In this document: piece by piece, positions 23,238 to 34,005 of the stretch
Numbering within the stretch: position 1 is the first letter of the stretch
Layout: each line of letters begins with the position of its first letter
Source: Yersinia nurmii
GTDB taxonomy: Bacteria > Pseudomonadota > Gammaproteobacteria > Enterobacterales > Enterobacteriaceae
Assembly: GCF_001112925.1 (NCBI RefSeq)
Contig: NZ_CPYD01000008.1
Coordinates: 62,001-126,000, forward strand
Direction of reading: 5' to 3'
DNA length: 64,000 nt
The notes under the pieces: generated by a model
What the model was told of the DNA's origin: nothing
Seen by the model: only the letters and a program-made list of their open reading frames with translations
Database searches by the model: none
Made by a program: the position numbers and the translations under genes

Positions 23238-23897
23238 TTGAACATGGAACCCTATAACCCCCCACGCGATCCCTGGCTGCATATTTTGTATCAGGATCAG
23301 CATATTATGGTGGTTAACAAACCGAGCGGGTTGCTTTCGGTACCCGGACGGGCACCGGAAAACAAAGATAGCGTAATGACGCGTATTCAGGCTGATTTTC
23401 CGACGGCGGAATCCGTTCATCGTCTGGATATGGCGACCAGCGGCGTGATTGTCGTGGCACTCACCAAAATCGCCGAACGCGAACTGAAGCGTCAATTTCG
23501 CGAACGTGAGCCGAAAAAATCTTATATTGCACGCGTTTGGGGACATCTGGCACAGGACGAAGGGGTTATTGATTTGCCGCTGATTTGCGACTGGCCTAAT
23601 CGGCCGAAGCAAAAAGTGTGTTATGAAACCGGTAAATCTGCACAAACCGAGTATCTGGTGCTGTCCCGAGATGCAGACGGCAGTACGCGGGTGAAATTAT
23701 CGCCCATCACCGGCCGTTCACACCAATTACGAGTACATATGCTGGCGATGGGGCACCCAATCCTCGGCGACGGCTTCTACGCCCATCCAGAGGCCAAGGC
23801 GATGGCTCCGCGCTTACAGCTACATGCTCAGGAATTATGTATCACCCATCCAGAATTCAGCACTCCTATGCATTTCCGTAGTGAAGCCGATTTTTAA
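23238..23897 (+). CDS. rluA: Dual-specificity 23S rRNA/tRNA pseudouridine synthase RluA
   Basis: Isomerises U746 of 23S rRNA and U32 of several tRNAs to pseudouridine (E. coli numbering). The 219-residue protein has the catalytic motif HRLDMATSGV with the essential aspartate, the VVNKPSGLL segment and the RLU motif ITGRSHQLRVHM. The TTG at 23238 has GGTGG 7 bases upstream and gives exactly the E. coli length and the MxMExYNPP start. An ATG two codons later (23244) is an alternative. It is separate from rapA, with the rapA terminator in between. Confidence 0.95.
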   Translation: MNMEPYNPPRDPWLHILYQDQHIMVVNKPSGLLSVPGRAPENKDSVMTRIQADFPTAESVHRLDMATSGVIVVALTKIAERELKRQFREREPKKSYIARVWGHLAQDEGVIDLPLICDWPNRPKQKVCYETGKSAQTEYLVLSRDADGSTRVKLSPITGRSHQLRVHMLAMGHPILGDGFYAHPEAKAMAPRLQLHAQELCITHPEFSTPMHFRSEADF

Positions 23898-23944
23898 GTG
23901 ATAAGCAACGGTAGAGTACAGTGAGTATCCCGTTTGATGAATGA

Positions 23945-23971
23945 TTAAGGAAGGCGTCCTGCCTTCCTTAA
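23945..23971. terminator. Hairpin between convergent rluA and djlA
   Basis: Inverted repeat TTAAGGAAGG / CCTTCCTTAA (23945-23954, 23962-23971) with a 7-base loop, between two convergent stops. T tracts are weak on both strands, so it is a probable but not textbook bidirectional terminator. Confidence 0.5.
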
Positions 23972-24041
23972 AATCGAATGAAATGGCACCAAAGTAGCGA
24001 CTGCAATTTTTATCGATAAGCATCTCAATAAAAATCTAAAC

Positions 24042-24854
24042 TTATTTAAATCCCTTTTCTCGCTTAATCAAATCATAAGCGGACTGAATTTCCTGCGCTT
24101 TCTGCTTAGCCATTTCCATCATTTCCGGCGGAAGGCCCTTAGCGACCAATTTATCCGGATGATGTTCACTCATCAATTTGCGATACGCGCGCTTGATGGC
24201 AACGGCATCATCGCTCGGATTAACGCCGAGCACTTTACAAGCATCAGCCAGCGTTGGACCTTGAGGCGCCTGCTGATAGCCCCCTTGAGAGTAACCCCCC
24301 TGCCCACCAAACTGACGACCACCTTCTATCATGCGAAGAAACTGATCGAACTGGCTACGGGAAATCCCTAGCTCATCGGCAATCACATACAGTACCTGCC
24401 GTTCATTCGGATGGAGCGAACCATCGGCAAAAGCGGCCTGTAACTGAATTTCCAGAAACATCCTAATAAGATCGAAACGACCGAAGCAAACGCTGCGCAA
24501 TTCACGCAGTTTTTCCCTCAATGGGAAGTCGCTTTGCTTACCTTCACGGAACGCCTGTTGCGCCGCTGTACGGGCATTTCCATGTAATTGCATACGATCC
24601 ATCAACTGACTGGCAAGCTGAATATCGACTTCAGTTACGCGTCCTTTGGCTTTAGCCAGGTGCCCCATGACCTGAAATGTGGTGCGAAAAAACAGTGATT
24701 GTCGCGTTTGCTGATCGACGAAAAAGCCGCGGCGTCGCGCGGTTCGCGCCTTATCTACCATATGGCCGACGATCAACCCCAGTACTACACCCCAGAAACC
24801 AATACCGGACATCAATCCCAATATCAGACCGAGCAGTTTTCCCCAATACTGCAT
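24042..24854 (-). CDS. djlA: Co-chaperone DjlA
   Basis: Membrane-anchored type III J-domain protein that stimulates DnaK and in E. coli modulates the Rcs capsule pathway. The 270-residue product has one N-terminal transmembrane segment (residues 7-30, rich in Gly and Leu). A central TerB-like acidic helical domain follows. The C-terminal J domain, from about 205, contains HHPDKL with the essential HPD. A Gly/Gln-rich linker ([14 protein letters not shown]) joins the last two, typical of the family. It is divergent from lptD, 183 bp apart. Confidence 0.95.
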   Translation of the reverse strand: MQYWGKLLGLILGLMSGIGFWGVVLGLIVGHMVDKARTARRRGFFVDQQTRQSLFFRTTFQVMGHLAKAKGRVTEVDIQLASQLMDRMQLHGNARTAAQQAFREGKQSDFPLREKLRELRSVCFGRFDLIRMFLEIQLQAAFADGSLHPNERQVLYVIADELGISRSQFDQFLRMIEGGRQFGGQGGYSQGGYQQAPQGPTLADACKVLGVNPSDDAVAIKRAYRKLMSEHHPDKLVAKGLPPEMMEMAKQKAQEIQSAYDLIKREKGFK

Positions 24855-25037
24855 ATACTCCTCAATTCATCATGCCGTCAGTCAAATTTTGCATTATCAT
24901 ACTCGGCATTTAGCTCTGTGCCTAACGGCGAGACGTGTAAGCGGCCGGATTTAACACTAGCGCAACTCTGATGAGTGAGATAGTCTCAGACCGTTTGCCG
25001 GCACGATGCCCCTGATGACGGAACACCAAAAGCGCGT

Positions 25038-27404
25038 ATGAAAAAAAGATTCCCAACACTGCTGGCCACGTTGATATGGACGGCACTCTATAGTCAGCAA
25101 TCGCTGGCCGACCTCGCTGAACAATGCATGTTCGGCGTTCCTACCTATGACAAACCACTGGTAACGGGTGATACCAACCAGCTTCCGGTGCATATCCAGG
25201 CGGATAAGACCGAAGGCAATTATCCCCACAGTGCGATTTTCACTGGTAACGTGAATGTCCAGCAGGGTAACAGCACCCTAACGGCCAATGAGGTTCAGTT
25301 ACACCAGACGCAGGAACCCGGCCAGCCGATTCCGGTGCGAACGGTGACCGCTATAGGTGATGTCAATTACGACGATCCGCAGATTATTCTGAAAGGGCCA
25401 AAAGCCTGGTCAAATCTGAACACCAAAGACACCAATATGGATAAAGGCGACTACCAAATGGTAGGACGTCAGGGTCGCGGTGATGCCGATCTGATGAAAT
25501 TGCGCGGTCAAAATCGCTATACCATTCTGGAAAACGGTACTTTTACCTCGTGCCTGCCCGGTGATAATAGCTGGAGCGTAGTGGGTAGCGAAGTGATCCA
25601 TGATCGCGAAGAACAAGTCGCCGAGATCTGGAATGCGCGCTTTAAAATCGGGCCGGTACCGGTTTTCTATAGCCCGTATATGCAATTGCCCGTTGGCGAT
25701 AAACGCCGCTCCGGTTTCCTGATCCCGAATGCGCGTTACTCGACTAATACTGGCTTCGAATTCATGCTGCCGTATTACTGGAACATCGCACCAAACTTTG
25801 ATGCCACAATAACTGCGCACTATATGGAAAAACGTGGCACACAGTGGCAAAACGAATTCCGTTATCTGCTCGCCCCCGGCGCTGGCACCATGGCACTCGA
25901 CTGGCTGCCAAGCGATCGCGAATACGCCAGTTTGAGCGAAGCCAATAAAGATAAAGCTCGTTGGCTTTACTACTGGGGTCACTCCGGCGTAATGGATCAG
26001 GTATGGCGCTTTAACATTGACTATACCAAAGTTAGTGACTCCCGCTATTTCTCAGACCTGACGTCACAATATGGTTCCAGTACTGACGGTTATGCCACGC
26101 AGATTTTTAGCGTAGGCTATGCGCAGGAAAACTGGAATGCCACTTTGGCTTCCAAGCAATTCCAGGTCTTTACTGATGCCGGTAATGCTAATGCCTACCG
26201 TGCCCAACCGCAGTTGGATCTCAATTATTACAAAAACGATATAGGCCCGTTCGATATGCGGGTGTATGGGCAAGCGGTTAAATTTACCAGCGTCAACCCA
26301 AATAATCCGAAGGCGGACCGTTACCATATTGAGCCATCTATCAATCTGCCACTGGCGAACGATTGGGCGAGTCTGAATACCGAAGTCAAGCTGATGGCAA
26401 CCCATTATCAGCAAGATATTCCCACTGGTTTTTTGGCGAATAACGGTGGTGTTGCTCCAGAACTGCAAGATTCAGTCAATCGCGTTCTGCCGCAGTTTAA
26501 AGTCGACGGGAAAGTGGTATTTGACCGCCAGATGGATTGGGCCGAAGGCTATACGCAGACTTTAGAGCCACGCGCCCAATATTTATATGTGCCTTATCGT
26601 AACCAAGATAACATCTATCTTTACGATACCACTCTGCTGCAAACTGACTATACCGGCCTGTTCCGTGACCGCACTTATGGCGGGTTGGATCGCATCGCAT
26701 CTGCCAATCAGATCGCTACCGGTTTAACTTCTCGCATTTATGATGATGGGCTGGTTGAACGTTTTAACGTTTCCTTAGGTCAAATCTATTATTTCACCCC
26801 TTCCAGAACCGGTGATAATAATAAAAACTCAGCCAATATCGACAACAGCAATGATACCGGTAGCCTAGTATGGGCCGGGGACACCTATTGGAAAATTACC
26901 GATAAGTGGGGCTTTAGAGGCGGAGCGCAGTACGATACCCGCTTAGGAAGTCTGACTCAGGGTAATACGGTGATGGAATATCGCCATAATGCTGAAACGG
27001 TGCTTCAGTTGAACTACCGCTACGCCAGCCCTGAATATATTCAGGCGGCGGTACCTAATGTGAGAAGCCAGGGCTATCAGGAAGGTATTTCTCAAGTGGG
27101 TGCTGTGGCCAGTTTACCATTGGCAGACCGTTGGGCTATCGTCGGGTCATACTATTACGATACCAAAGCTAATCAACCGGCTAGCCAACTGGTTGGGGTA
27201 CAGTACAATACCTGCTGTTGGGCGATTAATCTGGGCTATGAGCGTAAAATCAACGGCTGGAACACGCTGGACAATACCAGTAAATATGATAACAAAGTCT
27301 CGTTTAACATAGAGTTACGTGGTTTAAGCAGCAACCACAGTTTGGGTACCCAACAGATGTTACGCTCTGGTATCCTGCCTTACCAAAGCGCATTCGGATA
27401 CTGA
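25038..27404 (+). CDS. lptD: LPS-assembly outer-membrane protein LptD
   Basis: Beta-barrel translocon that, with LptE, inserts LPS into the outer leaflet. The 788-residue precursor has a signal peptide ([20 protein letters not shown]...LAD), a periplasmic OstA/LptA-like domain (about 50-180) and a C-terminal barrel ending in aromatic-rich PYQSAFGY. The four cysteines required for the inter-domain disulphides are present at 30, 172, 726 and 727. It heads a gene cluster with surA, pdxA, rsmA, apaG and apaH, the enteric arrangement; SurA is itself a chaperone for LptD. Confidence 0.98.
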   Translation: MKKRFPTLLATLIWTALYSQQSLADLAEQCMFGVPTYDKPLVTGDTNQLPVHIQADKTEGNYPHSAIFTGNVNVQQGNSTLTANEVQLHQTQEPGQPIPVRTVTAIGDVNYDDPQIILKGPKAWSNLNTKDTNMDKGDYQMVGRQGRGDADLMKLRGQNRYTILENGTFTSCLPGDNSWSVVGSEVIHDREEQVAEIWNARFKIGPVPVFYSPYMQLPVGDKRRSGFLIPNARYSTNTGFEFMLPYYWNIAPNFDATITAHYMEKRGTQWQNEFRYLLAPGAGTMALDWLPSDREYASLSEANKDKARWLYYWGHSGVMDQVWRFNIDYTKVSDSRYFSDLTSQYGSSTDGYATQIFSVGYAQENWNATLASKQFQVFTDAGNANAYRAQPQLDLNYYKNDIGPFDMRVYGQAVKFTSVNPNNPKADRYHIEPSINLPLANDWASLNTEVKLMATHYQQDIPTGFLANNGGVAPELQDSVNRVLPQFKVDGKVVFDRQMDWAEGYTQTLEPRAQYLYVPYRNQDNIYLYDTTLLQTDYTGLFRDRTYGGLDRIASANQIATGLTSRIYDDGLVERFNVSLGQIYYFTPSRTGDNNKNSANIDNSNDTGSLVWAGDTYWKITDKWGFRGGAQYDTRLGSLTQGNTVMEYRHNAETVLQLNYRYASPEYIQAAVPNVRSQGYQEGISQVGAVASLPLADRWAIVGSYYYDTKANQPASQLVGVQYNTCCWAINLGYERKINGWNTLDNTSKYDNKVSFNIELRGLSSNHSLGTQQMLRSGILPYQSAFGY

Positions 27405-27464
27405 GTAACACACTGAATTCAGTGAATTTAAACCCGCTACTGCGGATTACATAATGGAAAAGGT

Positions 27465-28766
27465 ATGAAGAACTGGAGAACGCTTATTCTCGGATTGGTG
27501 ATCGGTGCCAATACCGCGTTCGCAGCACCACAAGAAGTTGATAAAGTGGCCGCCGTGGTTAATAACGGTGTGGTCTTGCAGAGTGACGTCGACGGTTTGT
27601 TACAGTCGGTCAAACTCAATGCGCAACAGGCTGGTCAGCAAATTCCTGACGAAGCCACATTGCGCCACCAGATTCTGGAACGCCTGATTATGGATAATAT
27701 CCAATTGCAGATGGCGCAGAAAATGGGGATTACTGTTTCCGATGAGGCGCTGGATAAAGCCATTGCTGATATTGCAGCGCAAAACCGTATGACAACGGCA
27801 CAAATGCGCAGCCGTCTGGCCGCTGAAGGGCTAGATTACAACACTTATCGCGCCCAGATTCGCAAAGAAATGCTGACCTCCGAAGTGCGAAATAACGAAG
27901 TTCGCCGTCGCGTCACTATTTTACCGCAGGAAGTCGAATCACTGGCTAAACAGATCGCAGCCCAGACCGGCGATGACGCTGAATTAAACCTGAGCCACAT
28001 TTTAATTCCGCTACCGGAAAATCCATCCCAGCAGCAGGTTGATGCCGCTGAAGACTTGGCAAAAAATCTGGTCGCTGAACTCAAAAATGGCGCAGATTTT
28101 GGCAAGTTGGCTATCGCAAACTCTGCCGACTCCCAGGCATTGAAAGGCGGCCAGATGGGTTGGGGCAAGCTACAGGAATTGCCAACGCTATTTGCTGAAA
28201 GACTGCAAACGGCCAGCAAAGGTCAGGTCGTTGGTCCGATTCGCTCCGGCGTCGGTTTCCATATTCTGAAAGTGAATGATATTCGCGGCACAAATCAAAG
28301 CGTGTCGGTTACAGAAGTGCACGCTCGCCATATTTTGCTTAAACCATCCGTTGTGATGACCGACGATCAGGCGCGTGCAAAATTACAGGCAGCGGCGAAT
28401 GATATTAAAAGCGGCAAGACAACCTTTGCCGATGAAGCCAAGCGACTTTCTGAAGATCCTGGCTCAGCGGTTCAAGGTGGCGATCTGGGTTGGGCTTCTC
28501 CCGATATCTACGATCCAGCCTTCCGTGATGCATTGATGAAACTGAAAAAAGGCGAGATCAGTGCGCCGGTTCATTCATCTTTCGGCTGGCATTTGATTCA
28601 GGTAGTTGATACCCGTCAGGTAGACAAAACCGATGCGGCGCAGAAAGATCGTGCCTACCGCATGCTGTTTAACCGTAAATTCTCTGAAGAAGCGCAAACC
28701 TGGATGCAGGAGCAACGTGCCGCTTCTTATGTGAAGATTCTTGATGGTAGCGATGCTCAAAAATAA
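27465..28766 (+). CDS. surA: Periplasmic peptidyl-prolyl isomerase and OMP chaperone SurA
   Basis: Escorts outer-membrane proteins across the periplasm to the Bam complex. The 433-residue precursor has a signal peptide ending TAFA-A, an N-terminal SurA_N domain, and two parvulin domains. The first parvulin domain starts near [15 protein letters not shown] and the second near [12 protein letters not shown]; both contain GGxxGW motifs ([18 protein letters not shown]). It is slightly longer than E. coli SurA (428). It is 60 bases after lptD and overlaps the start of pdxA by 14 bases. Confidence 0.98.
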   Translation: MKNWRTLILGLVIGANTAFAAPQEVDKVAAVVNNGVVLQSDVDGLLQSVKLNAQQAGQQIPDEATLRHQILERLIMDNIQLQMAQKMGITVSDEALDKAIADIAAQNRMTTAQMRSRLAAEGLDYNTYRAQIRKEMLTSEVRNNEVRRRVTILPQEVESLAKQIAAQTGDDAELNLSHILIPLPENPSQQQVDAAEDLAKNLVAELKNGADFGKLAIANSADSQALKGGQMGWGKLQELPTLFAERLQTASKGQVVGPIRSGVGFHILKVNDIRGTNQSVSVTEVHARHILLKPSVVMTDDQARAKLQAAANDIKSGKTTFADEAKRLSEDPGSAVQGGDLGWASPDIYDPAFRDALMKLKKGEISAPVHSSFGWHLIQVVDTRQVDKTDAAQKDRAYRMLFNRKFSEEAQTWMQEQRAASYVKILDGSDAQK

Positions 28767-29742
28767 CCGCATTGTCATTACCCCCGGCGAACCTGCCGGG
28801 GTTGGGCCGGATCTGGTGATCTCTCTGGCTCAGCAGGACTGGCCTGTTGAGTTGGTCGTGTGCGCCGATCCGGCCTTGCTGCTTGAACGGGCAGAGCAAT
28901 TAGGGCTCCCTCTGCAATTGCAGGAATATCAACCCGATGAAACTGCTCATCCCCAGCGGGCCGGTACGTTAACTGTCCTGCCCGTTGCCGCCGCTCCGGT
29001 CACCGCAGGTGTTCCTTCGGTTAGCAACAGCGCCTACGTGGTAGAAACGCTGGCTCAGGCCTGCGATGGGTGCTTGCGGGGTGAATTCGCGGCTCTGGTC
29101 ACCGGTCCGGTACAAAAAAGCATTATTAATGATGCTGGCGTCCCTTTCACTGGACATACTGAGTTTTTTGCCGAGCGTAGCCAGTGCCAAAAAGTCGTTA
29201 TGATGCTGGCAACCGAAGAGCTACGCGTCGCTCTGGCTACAACGCATTTACCGTTGTCCGAGGTTTCTCGCGCAATAACTCGTGATAACCTGCACGAAGT
29301 TATCACTATTCTCGATCGGGATCTCAAAACCAAATTTGGCATCCTTCAGCCGCATATTTATGTTTGTGGGTTAAATCCACACGCAGGCGAAGGCGGTCAT
29401 ATGGGTCGTGAAGAACTGGATATCATTATTCCCACGCTAGACGAGCTGCGTCAGCAAGGCATGACCTTGATTGGCCCGTTGCCGGCGGATACCCTATTCC
29501 AGCCCAAATATTTACAACATGCCGATGCAGTTTTAGCCATGTATCACGATCAGGGGCTACCGGTGTTAAAATACCAGGGCTTTGGACGAGCGGTAAATAT
29601 TACCCTCGGTCTGCCTTTTATCCGCACATCAGTGGACCACGGAACCGCTTTGGAACTTGCCGCTACCGGCACTGCCGACGTTGGCAGCTTCAAAACGGCA
29701 TTAAATTTAGCCATTAAAATGATAAATAACAGCAATGAATAA
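28753..29742 (+). CDS. pdxA: 4-hydroxythreonine-4-phosphate dehydrogenase
   Basis: NAD-dependent enzyme of the DXP-dependent pyridoxal-phosphate pathway, giving the substrate that PdxJ condenses. The 329-residue product starts [20 protein letters not shown]. It has the three metal-binding histidines of the family in [17 protein letters not shown] and [13 protein letters not shown]. The ATG at 28753 gives the E. coli length (329); another ATG at 28744 is in frame and also possible. The start lies inside surA and the end overlaps rsmA by 8 bases, indicating tight coupling. Confidence 0.97.
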   Translation: MLKNNRIVITPGEPAGVGPDLVISLAQQDWPVELVVCADPALLLERAEQLGLPLQLQEYQPDETAHPQRAGTLTVLPVAAAPVTAGVPSVSNSAYVVETLAQACDGCLRGEFAALVTGPVQKSIINDAGVPFTGHTEFFAERSQCQKVVMMLATEELRVALATTHLPLSEVSRAITRDNLHEVITILDRDLKTKFGILQPHIYVCGLNPHAGEGGHMGREELDIIIPTLDELRQQGMTLIGPLPADTLFQPKYLQHADAVLAMYHDQGLPVLKYQGFGRAVNITLGLPFIRTSVDHGTALELAATGTADVGSFKTALNLAIKMINNSNE

Positions 29743-30553
29743 TAGAGTCCACCAAGGGCACTTTGCCCGCAAACGCTTTGGACAAAACTTTTTAAACGAT
29801 CAGTTTGTCATCGATAGTATTGTTTCTGCGATCCACCCTGTTCCAGGGGAAGCGGTAGTTGAAATCGGGCCCGGCTTAGGCGCGTTAACCGAGCCTGTGG
29901 CTGCACGAATGGATCACATGACCGTAATCGAGCTGGATCGCGATCTCGCCGCACGTTTAGCCAGCCATCCGCAGCTAAAAGATAAGCTGACGATCCACCA
30001 GCAAGATGCCATGAAGATTGATTTTGCCGAGCTGGCAGAACAGGCGGGTCAGCCATTACGCGTGTTTGGTAACCTGCCGTACAACATTTCCACCCCGTTA
30101 ATGTTCCACCTGTTCAGCTATACTCAGGCTATTCGCGACATGCATTTTATGTTGCAGAAAGAAGTGGTAAACCGCTTGGTTGCTGGCCCAAACAGCAAGG
30201 CTTATGGTCGCTTAACAGTCATGGCGCAATATTATTGCAACGTGATACCGGTTCTTGAAGTGCCGCCAACGGCCTTCACCCCAGCACCAAAAGTAGACTC
30301 TGCCGTGGTACGTCTGGTTCCTCATGTGAACATGCCTAACCCGGTTGGGGATGTGCGTATGCTGAGCCGCATTACTACGCAAGCCTTTAACCAGCGCAGG
30401 AAAACCGTACGTAATAGCTTAGGGGATTTGTTTACGCCTGAGCAATTAACCGAATTAGGTGTCAATCCGACGCTGCGTGCAGAAAACATTTCTGTGGCAC
30501 AATACTGTAAGCTGGCTAACTGGCTTTCGGCGCAATCGACACCGCAGGAATAA
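29735..30553 (+). CDS. rsmA: 16S rRNA (adenine1518/1519-N6) dimethyltransferase
   Basis: KsgA, dimethylates the two adenines of the 3'-terminal hairpin of 16S rRNA late in 30S assembly; its loss gives kasugamycin resistance. The 272-residue protein contains RKRFGQNFL, the SAM-binding motif [13 protein letters not shown] and the catalytic motif NLPYNIS. The ATG lies inside the end of pdxA. Confidence 0.98.
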   Translation: MNNRVHQGHFARKRFGQNFLNDQFVIDSIVSAIHPVPGEAVVEIGPGLGALTEPVAARMDHMTVIELDRDLAARLASHPQLKDKLTIHQQDAMKIDFAELAEQAGQPLRVFGNLPYNISTPLMFHLFSYTQAIRDMHFMLQKEVVNRLVAGPNSKAYGRLTVMAQYYCNVIPVLEVPPTAFTPAPKVDSAVVRLVPHVNMPNPVGDVRMLSRITTQAFNQRRKTVRNSLGDLFTPEQLTELGVNPTLRAENISVAQYCKLANWLSAQSTPQE

Positions 30554-30565
30554 CAGGAGTTCGCC

Positions 30566-30943
30566 ATGATTGAACGGCCCCGTGTGTGTGTGCAGGTACA
30601 AAGTATCTATGTGGAAACCCAATCGATACCTGATGAAGAACGCTTTGTCTTCGCCTATACCGTCACTATTCGCAATCTGGGACGTTCAACCGTTCAGCTG
30701 GTTGGTCGTTACTGGCTGATCACCAATAGCAACGGTCGTCAGACCGAAGTTCAAGGTGAAGGCGTTATCGGTGAGCAACCGCTGATTCTTCCGGGTAATG
30801 AATTCCAATATACCAGCGGCGCGGTACTAGAAACGCCGCTGGGTACCATGGAAGGGCACTACGAAATGGTGGATCACCTCGGCCAGGCATTCCGTACAGC
30901 AATTCCCGTCTTCCGTTTGGCTATCCCGACGCTGATCCACTAA
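30566..30943 (+). CDS. apaG: Protein ApaG
   Basis: Small ApaG/DUF525-domain protein of 125 residues with a fibronectin-like beta fold. The family is often linked to apaH, but its biochemical role is not settled. The translation shows [33 protein letters not shown] and [10 protein letters not shown], all characteristic. A GGAG (ACAGGAGTTCGCC) sits before the ATG, 12 bases after rsmA. Confidence 0.96.
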   Translation: MIERPRVCVQVQSIYVETQSIPDEERFVFAYTVTIRNLGRSTVQLVGRYWLITNSNGRQTEVQGEGVIGEQPLILPGNEFQYTSGAVLETPLGTMEGHYEMVDHLGQAFRTAIPVFRLAIPTLIH

Positions 30944-30959
30944 TCCGGCCCCATAAAAT

Positions 30960-31808
30960 ATGTCTACCTACCTGATTGGCGATGTTCACGGCTGTATCGA
31001 TGAACTACGCGCCCTATTGGCGCAAGTTGAGTTTAATCCTCAGCAAGACACACTTTGGTTAACCGGTGATTTGGTCGCCCGTGGCCCCGCATCTTTAGAT
31101 GTTCTGCGCTATGTTCGCTCACTGGGCCCCGCCGCACGTATGGTGCTAGGCAACCACGACCTGCACTTACTAGCAGTTTATGCTGGCATTAGCCGCAATA
31201 AGCCCAAGGATCGCATCACTCCGCTGCTGGAAGCACCAGACGCCGATGAACTGATTAACTGGTTACGCCGCCAGCCGGTGCTTCAGGTCGATGAGGAATT
31301 GAAACTGGTGATGGCTCACGCGGGAATCACGCCACAGTGGGATATTGAAACCGCCCAAACCTGCGCCCGCGAAGTCGAAGCGGTGCTGAGTAGCGACAGC
31401 TATCCACTATTTCTGGATGCCATGTACGGCGATATGCCAAACAATTGGAGCCAAGAGCTATCTGGTCTGGCTCGTCTGCGTTTTAGCACTAATGCGCTAA
31501 CCCGCATGCGGTACTGCTTCCCTAATGGTCAGTTGGACATGATCTGCAAAGATACGCCAGAGAATGCTCCATCACCGCTAAAACCTTGGTTTGATTTGCC
31601 TCGGTTGGTTGATCCCGATTATTCCATTGCGTTTGGTCACTGGGCATCGCTGGAAGGGAAAGGGGCTCCGGAAGGTATTTACGCGCTGGATACCGGCTGT
31701 TGCTGGGGAGGCGTGCTGACTATGCTGCGTTGGGAAGATAAGCGCTATTTCACTCAGCAATCTTTCCGTGAAAAAGGCACTGACATCAGCTTCGCAGCAG
31801 CCAACTAA
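30960..31808 (+). CDS. apaH: Symmetrical diadenosine tetraphosphatase
   Basis: Hydrolyses Ap4A to two ADP and in E. coli also removes NpnN caps from RNA. The 282-residue metallophosphoesterase has the metal motifs GDVHGC (residues 7-12), GDLVARGP and [10 protein letters not shown], and the C-terminal histidine block FGHWASLEG. It is the last gene of the lptD cluster, with a terminator hairpin 17 bases downstream. Confidence 0.97.
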   Translation: MSTYLIGDVHGCIDELRALLAQVEFNPQQDTLWLTGDLVARGPASLDVLRYVRSLGPAARMVLGNHDLHLLAVYAGISRNKPKDRITPLLEAPDADELINWLRRQPVLQVDEELKLVMAHAGITPQWDIETAQTCAREVEAVLSSDSYPLFLDAMYGDMPNNWSQELSGLARLRFSTNALTRMRYCFPNGQLDMICKDTPENAPSPLKPWFDLPRLVDPDYSIAFGHWASLEGKGAPEGIYALDTGCCWGGVLTMLRWEDKRYFTQQSFREKGTDISFAAAN

Positions 31809-31824
31809 CCTCGTTTAATATGAT

Positions 31825-31860
31825 GAAATGGCACAAATAAATTCGTGCCATTTCTCATTC
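31825..31860 (+). terminator. apaH terminator
   Basis: Ten-bp stem GAAATGGCAC / GTGCCATTTC (31825-31834, 31845-31854), extendable by AAT/ATT in the loop, followed by the T-rich TCATTCTTC. It marks the end of the lptD-apaH cluster. Confidence 0.7.
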
Positions 31861-31884
31861 TTCAGAATGACATCGCACACCGAA

Positions 31885-32085
31885 CTACTCTTGCCAAAAA
31901 TTCCTACCCGTGACCGCACTGCTTTGAAGCATAGTGTCGAAGCTGTCGCTTTCGAATGAGACAGGCCAGATTCCACCACCAAGAATCCCAACTAAACCTA
32001 TTTTATCAATATTATCTGCACGCAGTTCTCGTCCCACACGATTGGTCAATCGATCTTCATTCAGTTGCATAACTTCATTTACCAT
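31885..32085 (-). CDS. Hypothetical small protein (66 residues) with a Gly-Gly-Gly motif
   Basis: I do not recognise this ORF. It begins at ATG 32083-32085 with AAGGGA 7 bases upstream, which supports translation. The N-terminal half is charged (QLNEDRLTNRVGREL). It is followed by a hydrophobic patch IGLVGILGGG (residues 29-38) and a C-terminal half with IWPVSFESDSF and a terminal FWQE. The position of GG after a leader with hydrophobic residues at -4, -7 and -12 is loosely reminiscent of double-glycine leader peptides, but the usual acidic -8 residue is missing and no exporter is nearby. It lies downstream of, and on the same strand as, the secreted protein at 32240, with a 154-base gap. It could be spurious. 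Confidence 0.45.
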   Translation of the reverse strand: MVNEVMQLNEDRLTNRVGRELRADNIDKIGLVGILGGGIWPVSFESDSFDTMLQSSAVTGRNFWQE

Positions 32086-32239
32086 AAGTATTTCCCTTAT
32101 TTTTAATTGATAAAAGCAGATGCATGAAAATAATAAGTCTCACTTATGACAAATAAATGGCACCCGGAGACTCCGAAAAAAGATAGATCAAAACAATAGT
32201 GATTAACAGTTAGCTTTTCTTAATATTGATTACATCACT

Positions 32240-32722
32240 CTAGCTATTATCTTCCGTCTGATACTGACATATTTGGTAATAATCCAACCGGTCAAAAGTA
32301 CAATATTTTACATCATCAGACTGACAAACGAATTTATCTCCCGTTAACGTCGAGGGTGTCCTCACCCAAGGCTTATGCCCCATCAGAGAAACAAAAAACC
32401 CACCGTTTTGCATCGACTCATAATCTTTCATATGCATATCTATAGTCCCAGATTCAAGGGCATAGCTACAGCTGGATAAAATACCTATCGTCTCAGCATT
32501 ACTATGATAAGGAAAGTAGGTAGCCCCTAAAAAATGAGAAACTTTCCCATGATTCTCAGCACCTTGAGATACTCCAAGCCACTCACTATTTACCGTGGAA
32601 TATAATCCCAGACCATGAACCCCATCAATTTCATTCGGTTCTGGGCAATGACTGACAGAGGCTGATAAAAGGTGACTGTATAGAATAATAGGTAGAACCG
32701 TTGCCAGATTTATTTTTCTCAT
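32240..32722 (-). CDS. Secreted protein of unknown function (possible DUF3757 family)
   Basis: A 160-residue protein with a plausible Sec signal peptide (MRKINLATVLPIILYSHLLSA), then a mature domain of about 137 residues with five cysteines (SHCPEP, SSCSYAL, FVCQ, KYCTF, QICQY). It therefore probably forms periplasmic or extracellular disulphides. The ATG has CGGAG 7 bases upstream. The general pattern CPxxxEI...W.G...C.Y with a secreted small domain reminds me of DUF3757 proteins of enterics; that is recall, not a search. The gene and its neighbour are clearly richer in A/T than apaH and folA, suggesting a laterally acquired pocket. Function unknown. Confidence 0.75.
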   Translation of the reverse strand: MRKINLATVLPIILYSHLLSASVSHCPEPNEIDGVHGLGLYSTVNSEWLGVSQGAENHGKVSHFLGATYFPYHSNAETIGILSSCSYALESGTIDMHMKDYESMQNGGFFVSLMGHKPWVRTPSTLTGDKFVCQSDDVKYCTFDRLDYYQICQYQTEDNS

Positions 32723-32850
32723 TTAACACTCCGATTTATATAAAGCCTGAATTAGCATTGAAAAGAAAAATAAATATATCAACCAGATTGAGCGCTGGCG
32801 TTTTCTAATTTAATAACGAGGGCCATAATAATAGAGATGCATTTTTTGAT

Positions 32851-32877
32851 AAAAAAAGGAGACCATATAGATCTCCT
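32851..32877 (-). terminator. folA terminator
   Basis: Stem AGGAGA / TCTCCT (32857-32862, 32872-32877) followed on the minus strand by seven T (A run 32851-32857 on the plus strand). It lies 27 bases past the folA stop. Confidence 0.8.
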
Positions 32878-32903
32878 GTTTAATTAATCCGACTCAGTGA
32901 AAA

Positions 32904-33386
32904 TTAGCGACGCTCTAATATCTCAAAGCAATAGCTATGTGAATTAGCTTCATCTGCATCGTGAAACTCGCTGAATGAAGATTCCCATTCATCAGGTTCA
33001 TAGTCAGGGAAATGTGTATCGCCCCCAACTTCAGCGTCGATGTGTGTCAGGTACAGGCGATGTGCGCGATCGAGGAACTGGCTATATACCCGTCCTCCGC
33101 CCATAACCATCACTTCTTCAACGTTACCGGCTAAAGCCAGCGCTTCGTCGATTGAAGTTGCCCAACTCACGCGGCTGTCGGTGCCCGGTTGGCTGCTGAT
33201 AACAATATTCAGGCGACCAGGAAGTGGACGACCAATAGATTCAAACGTTTTGCGACCCATAATTACCGGTTTGTTCAGCGTGTTACGTTTAAACCACGCC
33301 AAATCAGCCGGTAGGTGCCACGGCATGGCATTTTCCATACCAATAACACGATCCGCCGCAAGTGCAGCGATCAGGCTGATAATCAT
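32904..33386 (-). CDS. folA: Dihydrofolate reductase
   Basis: NADPH-dependent reduction of dihydrofolate to tetrahydrofolate; the target of trimethoprim. The 160-residue product has [20 protein letters not shown] and [12 protein letters not shown] with the catalytic aspartate (Asp28, one more than E. coli because of one extra N-terminal residue). It also has [19 protein letters not shown] and [14 protein letters not shown]. No residue change known to me as resistance-associated stands out, though I could not compare systematically. Confidence 0.97.
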   Translation of the reverse strand: MIISLIAALAADRVIGMENAMPWHLPADLAWFKRNTLNKPVIMGRKTFESIGRPLPGRLNIVISSQPGTDSRVSWATSIDEALALAGNVEEVMVMGGGRVYSQFLDRAHRLYLTHIDAEVGGDTHFPDYEPDEWESSFSEFHDADEANSHSYCFEILERR

Positions 33387-33534
33387 TATTAAACCCTGTA
33401 GGCTAAGTAAGCCAGTCCCGAAAAATTGCTCACACTATACGTAAAGCCTTATCAGCCGTCGATAGTCATAATCAGGCTAAAAGCACATATAAGACAGCTC
33501 TTAGCGACGGGACTGCTGACCTCGGGAAAAAAGC

Positions 33535-34005
33535 CTATACACTCGGGCGCTTACGATAAAGCCATAATCCAGGCAAAGATAAACCTATCGATAGTGCGCC
33601 AACAATAAATGAAGCTTTTAAGAAATTGGTGACCATTGTTGACATCAACTGCTCGGTGTATCCCAAATGGGATATTTCTACCACCGAGATCATCGCAGTA
33701 TAGGCCGAAATACCGGGAAACATCGGAATAACCGCAGCGACTGTAAATACCTTCGGGTGCGCGAGTAGCCAGCGCGACCAACTGATACCAATCACGCCGA
33801 TCAGAATTGAAGCCACCAGCGACGCCAATTCGATATTCATACCAAAATGCATCATCAGCATACGCGAGCCGTGACCGATAGCACCCAACAGTGCGCAATA
33901 ACGTAATGCCCGAATCGGAACGTTAAACACCATCGCAAAACCCAATGCAGGAATGGCCGCCAGCGCCATATCTTGCAGCAAAGCCCATAATAAAGTCATG
34001 CCCAT
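33535..34005 (-). CDS. yjjB: YjjB, small subunit of the split ThrE-type exporter
   Basis: Inner-membrane protein of 156 residues, DUF3815/ThrE C-terminal type, with about five hydrophobic helices. Sequence blocks such as [20 protein letters not shown] and [20 protein letters not shown] match E. coli YjjB closely. With YjjP it reconstitutes the two halves of a ThrE-like exporter; the E. coli pair has been linked to succinate efflux. The chosen start (34005) overlaps the yjjP stop by 10 bases and follows a GGGG-rich site. Confidence 0.92.
   Translation of the reverse strand: MGMTLLWALLQDMALAAIPALGFAMVFNVPIRALRYCALLGAIGHGSRMLMMHFGMNIELASLVASILIGVIGISWSRWLLAHPKVFTVAAVIPMFPGISAYTAMISVVEISHLGYTEQLMSTMVTNFLKASFIVGALSIGLSLPGLWLYRKRPSV

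Noticed and set aside
24950-25037. Possible sigma-E promoter for lptD
   Set aside because: AACT and TCTCA elements occur near 24962-24988, but the GGAACTT -35 is not present, so the match is too weak to call.
33412-33515. Inverted repeat CAGTCCCG / CGGGACTG between folA and yjjB
   Set aside because: Eight-bp arms about 85 bases apart occur easily by chance, and there is no duplicated target or element between them.
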